From Roseibium marinum (GTDB lineage Bacteria > Pseudomonadota > Alphaproteobacteria > Rhizobiales > Stappiaceae), in assembly GCF_002906165.1 (NCBI RefSeq), contig NZ_PPCN01000008.1, forward strand, positions 186,001 to 250,000: DNA of 64,000 nt, given 5' to 3'. Every line of letters starts with the position of its first letter. Position 1 is the stretch's first letter. A program made the position numbers and the translations under genes. This document shows, piece by piece, positions 34,316-43,373 of the stretch. The notes under the pieces are model-generated. The model was given only the letters and a program-made list of their open reading frames with translations, had not been told where the DNA came from and did not search any database.

Positions 34316-35410
34316 ATGCCGGCCCTCTCTCTGAAGGACAGGATCAAGGCGCGGATATCCGCCGAAGGCCCTCTTTCGGTCGCCAGGTATATGTCGATCT
34401 GCCTTGGGGATCCCGAAGCGGGCTATTACACGACCCGGGAGCCTTTCGGCGCGAGCGGCGATTTCATCACCGCGCCTGAAGTCAGCCAGATGTTCGGGGA
34501 ACTGATCGGCGCATCCTGCCTGTCCGCCTATGAGGCCATGGGAGCCCCGGAGCGGTTTCAGCTCGTCGAGCTCGGACCGGGCCGCGGAACCCTGATGGCT
34601 GACCTGCTTCGCACGGCGGCGCTGCGCCCGGCGTTCCTTGAAGCGGCCCGCCTGAACCTCGTCGAAACGAGCCCGCGGCTGCGGGAAATTCAGGAAGAGA
34701 CATTGGCCGGCTCACCGCTCAGACCGGACTTCCATACCAAATTCGCCGATATCCCCGATGGCCCGGTGATCCTGATCGCCAACGAATTCTTCGATGCGCT
34801 GCCCATCCATCAGTTCGTGAAAACCGCGAACGGCTGGCGCGAACGCCAGATCGGCCTGTCGGAGGACGGCGGCCTCATCTTCGGCGCAGGCACGGCCAGG
34901 CTCCCGGACGAGGCCATCCCGGCCCGGATTGCCGGCTCCGCGGAAGGAACTATCCTCGAAACCCAACCCGCAGCGAACGCCATAGCCGAAGACATCGGCG
35001 CGCGCATTGCCGATCACGGCGGGGCAGCGCTTATCATCGATTACGGCTATCTGAAAACCGCCCCCGGCGACACGCTGCAGGCGCTTTACAGGCATGAATT
35101 CGACGATGTTCTGGCCCATTCCGGCGAGGCGGACCTGACAGCGCATGTGAATTTCGACGCATTGGCAACCGCGGCTGTCAGAGGCGGCGCAAGGGTGCTC
35201 CCGCCGATGACACAGGGGGACTTTCTCCTGCGTTCCGGACTTCTGGAACGCGCAGGCGCGCTCGGTGCGGGAAAGTCCCGTGAAGAGCAGGAAGCGATCC
35301 ACGACGCGGTCGAGCGCCTGGCGGCTCCCGCTGAAATGGGAGATCTCTTCAAGGTTCTGGCGGTGACAGGCGCCGGAATATCGTTTCTGCCGTTTGACAG
35401 CGCGCCCTGA
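34316..35410 (+). CDS. MidA/NDUFAF7-family SAM-dependent methyltransferase
   Basis: A 364-residue class I methyltransferase of the COG1565 (DUF185) family. SVARYMSICLGDPEAGYYTT near residue 20 is the family opening, APEVSQMFGELIGA follows, and the SAM loop is LVELGPGRGTLMADLLR near 85. ANEFFDALPIHQFV near 155 and LIIDYG near 238 are conserved. The human mitochondrial orthologue NDUFAF7 methylates an arginine on complex I subunit NDUFS2, and bacterial members may do likewise. It starts four bases after lgt. The catalytic assignment is by homology only. Confidence 0.9.
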   Translation: MPALSLKDRIKARISAEGPLSVARYMSICLGDPEAGYYTTREPFGASGDFITAPEVSQMFGELIGASCLSAYEAMGAPERFQLVELGPGRGTLMADLLRTAALRPAFLEAARLNLVETSPRLREIQEETLAGSPLRPDFHTKFADIPDGPVILIANEFFDALPIHQFVKTANGWRERQIGLSEDGGLIFGAGTARLPDEAIPARIAGSAEGTILETQPAANAIAEDIGARIADHGGAALIIDYGYLKTAPGDTLQALYRHEFDDVLAHSGEADLTAHVNFDALATAAVRGGARVLPPMTQGDFLLRSGLLERAGALGAGKSREEQEAIHDAVERLAAPAEMGDLFKVLAVTGAGISFLPFDSAP

Positions 35411-35530
35411 TCCCCTCAAGGATCAATCGCGGCAAAAACGAATCCCGTCTGGAGCATCTTAAGAGCGCTCAACTTTTCTGCTTTCGTGTGGGGCCAATCG
35501 CAAGCAGGAAGAACCGGTCCGGAGACCCGT

Positions 35531-36295
35531 ATGAGAATTGAGGCAGACGCATTGAAGCTTGAGGGCCTGCGCCACGGCTTTTTCACCCGGCAGGGCGGCG
35601 TCTCGGACGGCATTTATGAAAGTCTCAATATCGGCCTCGGATCGGATGATGAGCGCGGCAGGGTTCTGGAGAACCGCAAACGGGTCGCCGATGCGGTCGC
35701 CGTCGCCCCGGAGAACCTGCTTTCCCCCTATCAGATCCACTCACCGGACGTGATCACGGTCAGTGGCCCATGGGGGGACGGCGCGGACAGGAAAGCCGAT
35801 GCGCTCGTCACAAGCACGCCGGGGCTGGCCATCGGGATTTCGACGGCCGATTGCGGTCCGGTGCTCTTCGCGGATCCCCAAGCCCGCGTCGTCGGGGCCG
35901 CCCATGCGGGCTGGAAAGGCGCCATATCCGGAATTCTGCGGAACACGGTCACCGCCATGGAAGTCCTCGGCGCCTCAAGAGACAGTATCGTTGCGGTCCT
36001 CGGGCCGACGATATCCCGTCAGGCCTATGAAGTCGGTCCGGAATTTCACGAGCGTTTCGTTCAGGACGCCTCTGCCAATACGGAATATTTTCAGCCTTCG
36101 GAACGGGACAATCATTTCATGTTCGACCTGCCTGCCTTCATCGGGGACAGTCTCGGGCAACTGGGTCTTGGCCAGGTCGCGGACCTTTGCCTTTGCACTT
36201 ACGGTGACGAGACCCGTTTTTTCTCCTACCGACGCACCACACACCGCAAGGAACCGGACTATGGCCGCCAGATCAGCGCGATCGTTCTGACATAG
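35531..36295 (+). CDS. pgeF: Peptidoglycan editing factor PgeF (multicopper polyphenol oxidase-like domain)
   Basis: A 254-residue COG1496 (YfiH) protein. The zinc/copper-site residues are visible as the His of YQIHSPDVI near 71, the Cys of STADCGPVLF near 107 and the His of AAHAGWKGAISG near 124. GLRHGFFTRQGGVSDG at the start is typical. In E. coli PgeF corrects misincorporated L-serine in peptidoglycan precursors; earlier annotations call the domain a laccase. The ATG at 35531 has GGAG upstream, so the longer in-frame start at 35486 is rejected. It leads into the M24 gene, ten bases on. Confidence 0.92.
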   Translation: MRIEADALKLEGLRHGFFTRQGGVSDGIYESLNIGLGSDDERGRVLENRKRVADAVAVAPENLLSPYQIHSPDVITVSGPWGDGADRKADALVTSTPGLAIGISTADCGPVLFADPQARVVGAAHAGWKGAISGILRNTVTAMEVLGASRDSIVAVLGPTISRQAYEVGPEFHERFVQDASANTEYFQPSERDNHFMFDLPAFIGDSLGQLGLGQVADLCLCTYGDETRFFSYRRTTHRKEPDYGRQISAIVLT

Positions 36296-36305
36296 GGAGA
36301 CACCG

Positions 36306-37463
36306 ATGGCACTGCACTTTTCCGAAGCTGAGTTCGAGAGCCGTTTCGAAAAGCTCAAAGCCGCCATGGAGGCGGAAAAACTCGATGCCATGCTGCTTTT
36401 CGCGCAGGAGAGCATGTATTGGCTGACCGGCTACGACACCTTCGGCTTCTGCTTTTTCCAGTGTCTCGTCGTCACAAGGGACGGAGAAAAAGTACTCCTC
36501 ACCCGCTCCGCCGACCAGCGTCAGGCCAGGCATACATCCAACATCGCCGATATCCGTATCTGGATCGACCGGGGTTCGGCCAGCCCGGTCACCCAGCTCA
36601 AGGATCTCCTGTTCGACATGGATCTCCTCGGCAGCCGCATCGGCATCGAATATGAGACCCATGGCATGACCGGCAGGATCGGACTGCAGATCAATGCCGA
36701 GTTGACCAGTTTCGCCGATATTTCCGACGCCTCCGAATTGATCCCGCAACTGCGCGCCATCAAGAGCGCGGAAGAAATCGTCTATGTGCGCAAGGCCGCC
36801 GAACTTGCCGACAAGGCTTATTATGCCGCGCTGGAGGAAATCCGCCCCGGCGCGGACGAGGGCCGCATCCTTGCCGCCATGCAGGGAGCGATTTTCGAAG
36901 GCGGTGGAGACTATCCCGCCAATGAATTCATCATCGGCTCCGGCCCCGACGCGCTTTTGTGCCGATACAAGGCCGGGCGGCGGACCCTGTCCGATCAGGA
37001 CCAGATCACGCTGGAATGGGCGGGCAGCTACCGCCACTACCACGCCGCGCTGATGCGCACTGTCGTCATCGGTGCGCCGACCGACAGGCACCACGAGATG
37101 TATACCGCCGCACGCGAAGCGCTTGCCGCCGTTGAAACCCAGCTTGTTCCGGGCCGGAATTTCGGAGATGTTTTCGACGCGCATGCCGAACGCATGGATG
37201 CCCATGACATGATGCCCCACAGGCTGAATGCCTGCGGTTATTCGTTGGGCGCCCGCTTCACACCGAGCTGGATGGACATGCCCATGGCCTACAAGGCAAA
37301 TCCCGCCGAGGTGAAGCCGGACATGGTAATCTTCATGCACATGATCCTGATGGATTCCATTACCGGAACGGCGATGACACTGGGGCAGACCTACCTGACC
37401 ACCAATGGCGCTCCGGAGCGCTTATCCACCCTGCCTCTCGACCTGCCGGTCAAGTCAGGCTAA
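36306..37463 (+). CDS. M24 family creatinase-like protein lacking metal ligands
   Basis: A 385-residue pita-bread-fold protein with an N-terminal creatinase domain (residues 1-140: AMLLFAQESMYWLTGYDTFG) and an M24 domain. In metal-dependent aminopeptidase P the second domain uses an Asp-Asp-His-Glu-Glu site. Here the first ligand region reads LEWAGSYRHYHAALMRTV, so both Asp positions are non-Asp. This pattern occurs in creatinase and in ectoine hydrolase DoeA, which act without metal on C-N bonds. The substrate is likely a small amidino or cyclic amine compound rather than an X-Pro peptide. It follows pgeF in an apparent operon. No ectoine genes are nearby. Confidence 0.82.
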   Translation: MALHFSEAEFESRFEKLKAAMEAEKLDAMLLFAQESMYWLTGYDTFGFCFFQCLVVTRDGEKVLLTRSADQRQARHTSNIADIRIWIDRGSASPVTQLKDLLFDMDLLGSRIGIEYETHGMTGRIGLQINAELTSFADISDASELIPQLRAIKSAEEIVYVRKAAELADKAYYAALEEIRPGADEGRILAAMQGAIFEGGGDYPANEFIIGSGPDALLCRYKAGRRTLSDQDQITLEWAGSYRHYHAALMRTVVIGAPTDRHHEMYTAAREALAAVETQLVPGRNFGDVFDAHAERMDAHDMMPHRLNACGYSLGARFTPSWMDMPMAYKANPAEVKPDMVIFMHMILMDSITGTAMTLGQTYLTTNGAPERLSTLPLDLPVKSG

Positions 37464-37556
37464 ACAAACTGCAACTCAGCGGCCCGGCTCCGTTCTTGCA
37501 TTGCCGGCAGACGGTCCGCACCATGTCGAAATCGATTACCAGAGCCAGGCGCCTAC

Positions 37557-38078
37557 ATGCTCACCTTTTCCAGACAGAATTCCTTTTGGACCCTGCGTTC
37601 GATCGTCTGCCTTCTGTTGCTGGGCGGCCTGGCCGCCTGTCAGTCGGCACCGCAGCCGCCAGGCCCCATCGCTACGACCGCACCCGCGCCATCGATCTCG
37701 GGCCAGATCGACCAGGAAGAAGGCGTAACGTTAGCATTTGAGCCCTTTACCGGAGCTCCGGGCAACGTTTCCGACGAACTGTCCGAATTCATCGGAGCGG
37801 AAGCCCGCAAGCAGGGGATCACTCTTGTCCGCCGCGTTGGCGCGGCCGCGACCTATCGCGTCAACGGTTATCTCGCAGCCACCGGCCAACCCTCCAACGG
37901 CACCGTCTTCTATGTGTTCGATATCGTTGACGGCTCCGGCCGCCGGGTGAAACGAATCTCCGGCACGGAGGATACGGGCGGCGCTTCCGGCGATCCCTGG
38001 CAGGCGGTCGGCTCCGGAACTTTATCGCGCATCGCCAACCGGTCGATGGTGGAAATAAAGGCCTGGCTCAACCGCTAA
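37557..38078 (+). CDS. Putative lipoprotein of unknown function
   Basis: A 173-residue lipoprotein: the signal sequence ends in the lipobox LAAC at residue 26, so Lgt (encoded upstream) should modify it. A Pro/Ala-rich linker follows (PQPPGPIATTAPAPSISG). The mature domain (about residues 60-170) has EFIGAEARKQGITLVRRVG and YRVNGYLAATGQPSNGTVFY. It resembles the LPS-assembly/DUF4136-like lipoproteins only loosely, so I assign no function. It lies after the M24 gene and 337 bases before prs. No signal for outer-membrane avoidance (Asp at +2) is present, so outer-membrane sorting is expected. Confidence 0.8.
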   Translation: MLTFSRQNSFWTLRSIVCLLLLGGLAACQSAPQPPGPIATTAPAPSISGQIDQEEGVTLAFEPFTGAPGNVSDELSEFIGAEARKQGITLVRRVGAAATYRVNGYLAATGQPSNGTVFYVFDIVDGSGRRVKRISGTEDTGGASGDPWQAVGSGTLSRIANRSMVEIKAWLNR

Positions 38079-38415
38079 TCTGCCTTTAGCTGGATAATGA
38101 ACATGCAGCGCCACAAAAATTCAAAAAAAGCGGGTCTCAATGGCGAACGCCTGTTGTGGTCCGGGTGGTTGGTTGTTACAACGCCGCCGCCTGCCAAGGC
38201 TTTCCATTCGGGCCACCGGCATCCGGCAACGTGTTAAGACCTCGATTCGGCCTGCTCACATGCAGCATCGCGTGAGAGAAGAAAAGCTGATCGATTTCAA
38301 AGTGTTGGAGAAGTCTGTGTTGACTTGAACGCAGAATGCTCTTGGCCCTTTCCGCGTTTCAGCAGGAACGATCCTGCCTGCTGACCCGCTGTCGCACCAG
38401 AAGGACTTGCGGCTT
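38079..38415. other. Intergenic region upstream of prs, no recognised gene
   Basis: About 340 bases with no credible coding frame; a 62-residue frame at 38140-38328 has neither a ribosome-binding site nor a family match. The prs promoter and leader should be here. I could not identify convincing -35/-10 elements or an RNA gene. Confidence 0.5.
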
Positions 38416-39348
38416 ATGAAAATCGTCGCGGGCAATTCCAACCGAGCCCTGGCTGAGGAAATCTCCGGATATCTCGAGGTCCCCCTCGCCAAATGCCTGG
38501 TCAGGCGGTTTGCCGACCAGGAGATCTTCGTTGAAATCCAGGAAAATGTGCGCGGCGAGGACGTTTTCGTCGTTCAACCGACAAGCTATCCGGCCAACGA
38601 CCACCTGATGGAGCTGCTCATCATCATCGATGCGTTGCGCCGCTCCTCCGCCCGCCGTATCACGGCGGTGCTGCCCTATTTCGGCTATGCGCGGCAGGAC
38701 CGCCGCGCTTCCGGCCGAACGCCGATTTCGGCGAAACTGGTGGCCAACCTGATCACCGAAGCCGGCGCTGACCGCGTTCTCACCCTGGATCTCCATGCCG
38801 GACAGATCCAGGGTTTTTTCGATCTGCCGACCGACAACCTGTTTGCCGCCCCTGTCATGACCCGCGACATCAAGGAACGCTATGCCACCGACAATGTCAT
38901 GGTGGTCTCTCCCGATGTCGGCGGCGTGGTCCGGGCCCGCGCGCTTGCCAAGCGCATCGAGGCGCCACTCTCCATCGTCGACAAGCGCCGCGACAAGCCC
39001 GGAGAGTCGGAAGTCATGAACATCATCGGCGAAGTCCATGGCTTTGACTGCATTCTGGTCGATGACATCGTCGACAGCGGCGGCACGCTCTGCAACGCGG
39101 CCGAGGCCCTGCTCGCCAAGGGCGCCAAGTCGGTGACGGCCTATATCACCCACGGCGTTCTGTCCGGTGGAGCCGTCGCGCGCGTCACCTCTTCCAAACT
39201 GAAGGAACTGGTGATCACCAACTCGATCGAACCGACGGCGGCGATCACGGCGGCGGCCAACATCCGCGTCGTCTCGATTGCCCCGCTGATCGGTGAGGCC
39301 ATCAACCGCACGGCCCTGGAAAAATCGGTCTCCAGCCTGTTCAGCTGA
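38416..39348 (+). CDS. prs: Ribose-phosphate pyrophosphokinase
   Basis: A class I PRPP synthetase (310 residues): it transfers pyrophosphate from ATP to ribose 5-phosphate for nucleotide, histidine and tryptophan synthesis. Landmarks are [39 protein letters not shown], the ATP-binding loop [20 protein letters not shown] near 84-103, the catalytic flexible region near 175-200, and the PRPP loop [20 protein letters not shown] near 215-235. The ATG at 38416 matches the family N-terminus. PRPP made here is used by Apt, also in this window. A perfect 18-bp inverted repeat follows the gene. Confidence 0.97.
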   Translation: MKIVAGNSNRALAEEISGYLEVPLAKCLVRRFADQEIFVEIQENVRGEDVFVVQPTSYPANDHLMELLIIIDALRRSSARRITAVLPYFGYARQDRRASGRTPISAKLVANLITEAGADRVLTLDLHAGQIQGFFDLPTDNLFAAPVMTRDIKERYATDNVMVVSPDVGGVVRARALAKRIEAPLSIVDKRRDKPGESEVMNIIGEVHGFDCILVDDIVDSGGTLCNAAEALLAKGAKSVTAYITHGVLSGGAVARVTSSKLKELVITNSIEPTAAITAAANIRVVSIAPLIGEAINRTALEKSVSSLFS

Positions 39349-39412
39349 ATGTCCGGTCCGTGAGTAAATTGTAGGTTCTTGTTTGTTGAGGTCGGTACGA
39401 CACCTCGGAATC

Positions 39413-39456
39413 GATCAGCCTGCTTTCATGGAAATTCTCATGAAAGCAGGCTGATC
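39413..39456. repeat. Perfect 18-bp inverted repeat between prs and the chemoreceptor gene
   Basis: GATCAGCCTGCTTTCATG at 39413-39430 and its exact complement at 39439-39456 flank an eight-base loop (GAAATTCT). It lies between convergent genes. No T run follows, so it does not look like a standard terminator. AGCAGGCTGATCC of the right arm recurs near the window start (33-45), and a 16/18 match to the left arm occurs at 61212-61229, suggesting a dispersed palindromic family. Confidence 0.75.
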
Positions 39457-39471
39457 CGGCCGGGCGTTATA

Positions 39472-41598
39472 TCAAGCAGCTGCCACCGCGTTCAGGAACC
39501 GGTCGACCGTTGCCCGCAAGGCGTTGGTCCGGCTGTTGACATCTGTCGAGGCCGACAGCACCTGTCCGGCGGACGAACTCGTGATCCGGGTCTTTTCAGA
39601 GATCGTCACGATGGTGCGCGCAACATCCTGCGTGCCTCTGGCCGCTTCCTGCACGTTGCCGGAAATTTCGTTCGTCGCAGCTCCCTGCTGCTCTACGGCC
39701 GAAGCAATTGACCCGGTATATTCGTCAACCTGGCTCATTGTCTGGGTAATTCCAGCGATCGCCGAGACGGCCTCTTTAGTCGCCGCCTGCACTTCCGCGA
39801 TCTGACCTTCGATTTCTTCCGTCGCCTTGGCGGTTTGCGTCGCGAGTTCCTTGACTTCCGAAGCCACAACCGCGAACCCGCGCCCGGCATCGCCAGCCCT
39901 TGCGGCCTCAATCGTGGCATTCAGCGCCAACAGATTGGTCTGTTCGGCAATGGCGGAAATCAGATTGACAACATCGCCGATACGCTGCGCGGCTTCTGCG
40001 AGCCCCTCGATCTTGTTGTTGGTCTGCACCGCGGCATGTGACGCGTTCTGGACGATTTCAGTGGTCGACTGAACTTGCCGGCGGATTTCCTGGATCGATG
40101 CCGACAACTCCTCGGCGGCTGACGCAACCGTCTGCACATTTGTCGACGCCTCTTCGGAGGCAGCCGATGCATTTGTGGCATCGCCCGCTGTCTCGTCAGC
40201 AACACTGTTCAGCTCTTCGGCGGCGCACCGCATCTGCTCGCTGTTGCTGTATACCGCGTCCAGCATTTCCGTGACTTCCGACCGGAAATCAGCGATCATT
40301 CTGGAGACTTCCTCAGCCTGCCGTTCCTGTGCAAGGCCGGATTCACGCTGCTCTGCTTCCAGCCGCTCGCGAGCCAGGGCGTTTTCGCGGAACACGTCCA
40401 CCGTAGCGGCCATTTCGGCGATCTCATCGGATGCGGATTGCGCCGGCACCTCGACCGCGATATCGCCTCCGGCAAGCCTGTTCATGACTTCGCCAAGGCC
40501 ATTGATCCGGCCTGACAGATTTCGCGCCATGAGCAGCCCGAACACACACGCGGCAACCGCACAGGCGAGCGCAATGCTGAAAATCCAGAGTTTCAGAGAC
40601 GTTAGCGGCGCCAGAACCTCATCCGCTCCTTGAACGACAACCAACGTGTATTTGTTGCCCAGCGCCGTAAAGGGAACCATCGCCGCGAAGACATCCCGTC
40701 CGTTGTAGTCCGGCAGATGCTTGAACGCCGCCTCGCCTCCCATCACCGACATGGTTTCGGGCGTTTTGAACTGTGTGCTCAGCAATTCAGACACATCCGC
40801 TGTGCGCTGACTGTCGTTTATCATCAGGCCATCTTCGTTCAGCAGATAGATGTCCCCCGTTTCGCCGAGGCCGGCGTATTTGCCGAGAAGGGAATTGATC
40901 TTGCCGATCGGTGTCTCATAGACCACGAGCCCGATGGTTTTCGAGCCAACGGCTACCGGAGCGATCCAGAAACCCGCCGGCTCATTGTCCTTACCCGGGT
41001 AGAATACCGGATCGAACCCCAGGACGGTTTCGGCTTCACCGGACACGATCTTTTCGAATCCTGCAGCCAGCGGCGTCCCCTGCCAGTCTTGGGAGCGTAC
41101 ATTCACGCCGAAATCCGCCCGCTTGCGGGCACTGTAAATCACATCCCCATTCAGATTGATCAGCATAATATCCGGATGGTCGTTTGCATCCGCATAGTCC
41201 CTGAGGGACGTATGATGTTTCGCATGGGCCTTGTCATAGGGTTTACGGCCGGCCTTGACCAGCTGGTCCCGCTCATGGACCGGGTGGGGATTGTCCGTGA
41301 CGTAGATCTTCGTCAGTGTTTCGAACGCCTTGTCACCGTATTTCGCCCAGGCCGCTTCCAGGTCGCTAAAGGCAGACCGGAGAGCTTTCCCCCCCATGTG
41401 GCTGCCGATGGATATCTCCTTGCTTCGGTAAAACTCCAGCAGGCTGTCCCTGCGGCCTTCAGCGAGGGCCATCAAACGTTGCTCCGCCTGCCCGCGCACA
41501 GTGTTGGCGCCTGACATATAGCTCGCCACCCCAACGCCACCCGAACATAAAAGCGCGATGCCAAGCACAAGTGCCGGAAGTTTTACGGAGACTTTCAT
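39472..41598 (-). CDS. Methyl-accepting chemotaxis protein with dCache-like sensor
   Basis: A 708-residue chemoreceptor. TM1 is residues 7-27; a periplasmic ligand domain of about 300 residues follows. Segments such as IYSARKRADFGVNVRSQDW and FDPVFYPGKDNEPAGFWIAP resemble tandem PAS-like (dCache) domains. TM2 is near 333-353, then HAMP (ISGRINGLGEVMNRLAGGD), and the cytoplasmic signalling coiled coil with the hairpin tip ISAIAEQTNLLALNATIEAA near 590. There is no CheR-tethering pentapeptide at the C-terminus (FLNAVAAA). The gene is 55 bases downstream of a small exported sensor-like protein. The ligand is unknown. Confidence 0.93.
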   Translation of the reverse strand: MKVSVKLPALVLGIALLCSGGVGVASYMSGANTVRGQAEQRLMALAEGRRDSLLEFYRSKEISIGSHMGGKALRSAFSDLEAAWAKYGDKAFETLTKIYVTDNPHPVHERDQLVKAGRKPYDKAHAKHHTSLRDYADANDHPDIMLINLNGDVIYSARKRADFGVNVRSQDWQGTPLAAGFEKIVSGEAETVLGFDPVFYPGKDNEPAGFWIAPVAVGSKTIGLVVYETPIGKINSLLGKYAGLGETGDIYLLNEDGLMINDSQRTADVSELLSTQFKTPETMSVMGGEAAFKHLPDYNGRDVFAAMVPFTALGNKYTLVVVQGADEVLAPLTSLKLWIFSIALACAVAACVFGLLMARNLSGRINGLGEVMNRLAGGDIAVEVPAQSASDEIAEMAATVDVFRENALARERLEAEQRESGLAQERQAEEVSRMIADFRSEVTEMLDAVYSNSEQMRCAAEELNSVADETAGDATNASAASEEASTNVQTVASAAEELSASIQEIRRQVQSTTEIVQNASHAAVQTNNKIEGLAEAAQRIGDVVNLISAIAEQTNLLALNATIEAARAGDAGRGFAVVASEVKELATQTAKATEEIEGQIAEVQAATKEAVSAIAGITQTMSQVDEYTGSIASAVEQQGAATNEISGNVQEAARGTQDVARTIVTISEKTRITSSSAGQVLSASTDVNSRTNALRATVDRFLNAVAAA

Positions 41599-41653
41599 GC
41601 TTCCTCCTGGAAGTTGCGGGAAAGCGATGCCTTCCCGCTTTTTCTCATTCTAT

Positions 41654-42223
41654 TCAGAGATTTTCGACGTTCACGCCGAAGGTGATAGCACCTATGGGGT
41701 CACCACTGGCCGGGTCGAAGACCGGCACGCTCACCTGGCTTTGCAGAGTTTGAGTGCTGTCGTCTTCTTCCAGTTCACTGACGTGGACCGCACCTTTGCC
41801 GACGGAATAGGTCTCCTGCCACTTGGCCTCGTCTCCCTGCCAGAAATCTGAGGTCACATCGCTCTGACCGACGTTGAGTCCTTTGGCATCCATGACGAAT
41901 ATCTCGGTGAAGAGACCATCGCTCGCTTCCTGGGAATCCGCCAGATAGACCGACAAGGGTTTATCCAGAACCTCATCGATCATCGGCTGGTCCACCGCAT
42001 CGGCTTCCACACGCCATTTTGCGTCCAGTTCGTCGATTTTCGACTGATCGTAGGACCCGGTTACGCCGTTTTGCGCTTTTACCGCCGATACAACTTCCTC
42101 GGAGGCAGCGATTTCCGCAATCTTGCCTGCGGCAAGATTTTTAAGCTCGCTTTCGAATTCGTTTGCATAGGCAGAACCGACAAAGAAAAGACAAAGTGCA
42201 GTCGTTTGAATTAGATATTTCAT
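41654..42223 (-). CDS. Free-standing periplasmic Cache/PDC-like sensor protein
   Basis: A 189-residue exported protein: signal peptide MKYLIQTTALCLFFVGSAYA, then a helix-rich first half (SELKNLAAGKIAEIAASEEV) and a second half that looks like a PDC/Cache sensor fold. In that half FTEIFVMDAKGLNVGQSDVT matches the strand-loop-strand of extracellular PAS domains, and SVPVFDPASGDPIGAITFGV matches its last strands. It has no membrane anchor or output domain. It is transcribed ahead of the chemoreceptor, 55 bases apart. A role as a soluble ligand-binding partner of that receptor is inference. A strongly AT-rich region precedes it. Confidence 0.72.
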   Translation of the reverse strand: MKYLIQTTALCLFFVGSAYANEFESELKNLAAGKIAEIAASEEVVSAVKAQNGVTGSYDQSKIDELDAKWRVEADAVDQPMIDEVLDKPLSVYLADSQEASDGLFTEIFVMDAKGLNVGQSDVTSDFWQGDEAKWQETYSVGKGAVHVSELEEDDSTQTLQSQVSVPVFDPASGDPIGAITFGVNVENL

Positions 42224-42531
42224 TGCTCACTCCCATGAGTTTACCAAGAGGAATGATGCCGAACTTTTCTTAAAATTATATGTACAAGCTTAAATTCACT
42301 GCTTAAATTCAAACTATACGGCTTTACCAGAAAAATTATTGACACTTATAACAATAAAAAATCAAAAGATACTGCAATTTTACATAGTAAATATCAACTT
42401 CTAGCTTCAGAGACGCAAAGCACCCTCCCAAGCAGCACCTTGACAGAGCCAACTTATCCGACTGCCCCTGCAGGAAGGAGGTTGATATGGTGACTGCCAG
42501 GCAAATGTTTGCGGCGGAAATCCGCCTGCCC
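42224..42531. other. AT-rich divergent region upstream of the sensor/chemoreceptor genes
   Basis: About 190 bases (42240-42420) are markedly AT-rich for this GC-rich window and hold no coding frame. The leftward promoter of the sensor/chemoreceptor pair must be here, and the composition could mark a nucleoid-protein or regulator binding region. A frame starting at 42487 behind a consensus AAGGAGG was considered and rejected as a gene because the rplY promoter lies inside it. Confidence 0.5.
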
Positions 42532-42560
42532 TTGCACACAGTCTGCTTTTCCGCTATATG
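42532..42560 (+). promoter_or_regulatory. Putative sigma-70 promoter of rplY
   Basis: TTGCAC at 42532-42537, a 17-base spacer and TATATG at 42555-42560 form a near-consensus housekeeping promoter. A transcript would start near 42567 and carry a leader of about 113 bases before the rplY ATG. The leader contains GGACCGATC/GATCGCCGGTCC-type complementary stretches that could fold near the ribosome-binding site. Confidence 0.75.
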
Positions 42561-42679
42561 CGCGCTCGCGCCTGCACCCCTGGAGGAGGCGTTTCTGGAC
42601 CGATCCCGGACATCTGAAGTCTTTGCAAGACCCCACGGTGGATCGCCGGTCCGTTATCATACACTCAAGGAGTTTTGCC

Positions 42680-43303
42680 ATGGCTGCCAGCTATGAGCTG
42701 AAGGCGTCGGCACGGGACCGGGTGGGCAAGGGGGCCGCACGGACACTGCGTCGAGAAGGCCTTCTACCTGCCGTGATCTACGGCGATAAAAAACCGGCTC
42801 TGCCGATTACCATTTCCATGAAGGAAACCACTCTCACCCTGCAAAAGGGCGGTTTTCTGACTCATATCGGTATTGTCGATCTCGACGGTGAAAAGCACCA
42901 GGTCATCGCCAAGGACTTTCAGCTGCACCCGGTGCGCGACACTGTCCTGCATGTCGATTTCCTGCGTGTCGCCAAGGGCGCGACCCTGACCGTCGATCTG
43001 CCGGTCCACTTCCTCAACGAGGAAGAATGCCCGGGCATCAAGAAGGGTGGCGTTCTGAACATCGTGCGTCACACCGTCGAAATGACCGTTCCGGCCGACA
43101 ACATCCCAGAAGCTCTGGAAATCGATCTGTTGAAGGCTCAGCCGGGCGACAGCTTGCACATTTCCGCCGTCAAGCTTCCCGAAGGCTGCCATCCGACGAT
43201 CACCGACCGCGATTTCACCATCGCGACGATCGCCGCGCCGGCAGGTGTTCAGGAGACCGACGACGAGGCTCCCGAAGAAGTCGCAGAAGAGACAAGCGAA
43301 TAA
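42680..43303 (+). CDS. rplY: 50S ribosomal protein L25/general stress protein Ctc
   Basis: The 207-residue long form of L25 binds 5S rRNA through its N-terminal domain (residues 1-95: [32 protein letters not shown]) and adds the CTC/TL5 C-terminal beta domain (95-190: [20 protein letters not shown]). The tail is acidic ([12 protein letters not shown]), as in other alphaproteobacteria. The ATG at 42680 has AAGGAG upstream; the frame is open to 42509 but the promoter lies within that stretch. pth follows after a terminator, the usual gene order in this class. Confidence 0.95.
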   Translation: MAASYELKASARDRVGKGAARTLRREGLLPAVIYGDKKPALPITISMKETTLTLQKGGFLTHIGIVDLDGEKHQVIAKDFQLHPVRDTVLHVDFLRVAKGATLTVDLPVHFLNEEECPGIKKGGVLNIVRHTVEMTVPADNIPEALEIDLLKAQPGDSLHISAVKLPEGCHPTITDRDFTIATIAAPAGVQETDDEAPEEVAEETSE

Positions 43304-43373
43304 ATTCGCGATCTGCTATAAAAATGCGGGAGGCAGCAAGCTGCCTCCTCTCCTCCACGGAGAACCCTTTATC

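Noticed and set aside
42487..42696. 69-residue frame with a consensus AAGGAGG ribosome-binding site, ending in rplY
   Set aside because: The likely rplY promoter (42532-42560) lies within it and the transcript would start after its ATG. Codon pattern and composition are not protein-like. It could still be a short leader peptide if an upstream promoter exists.
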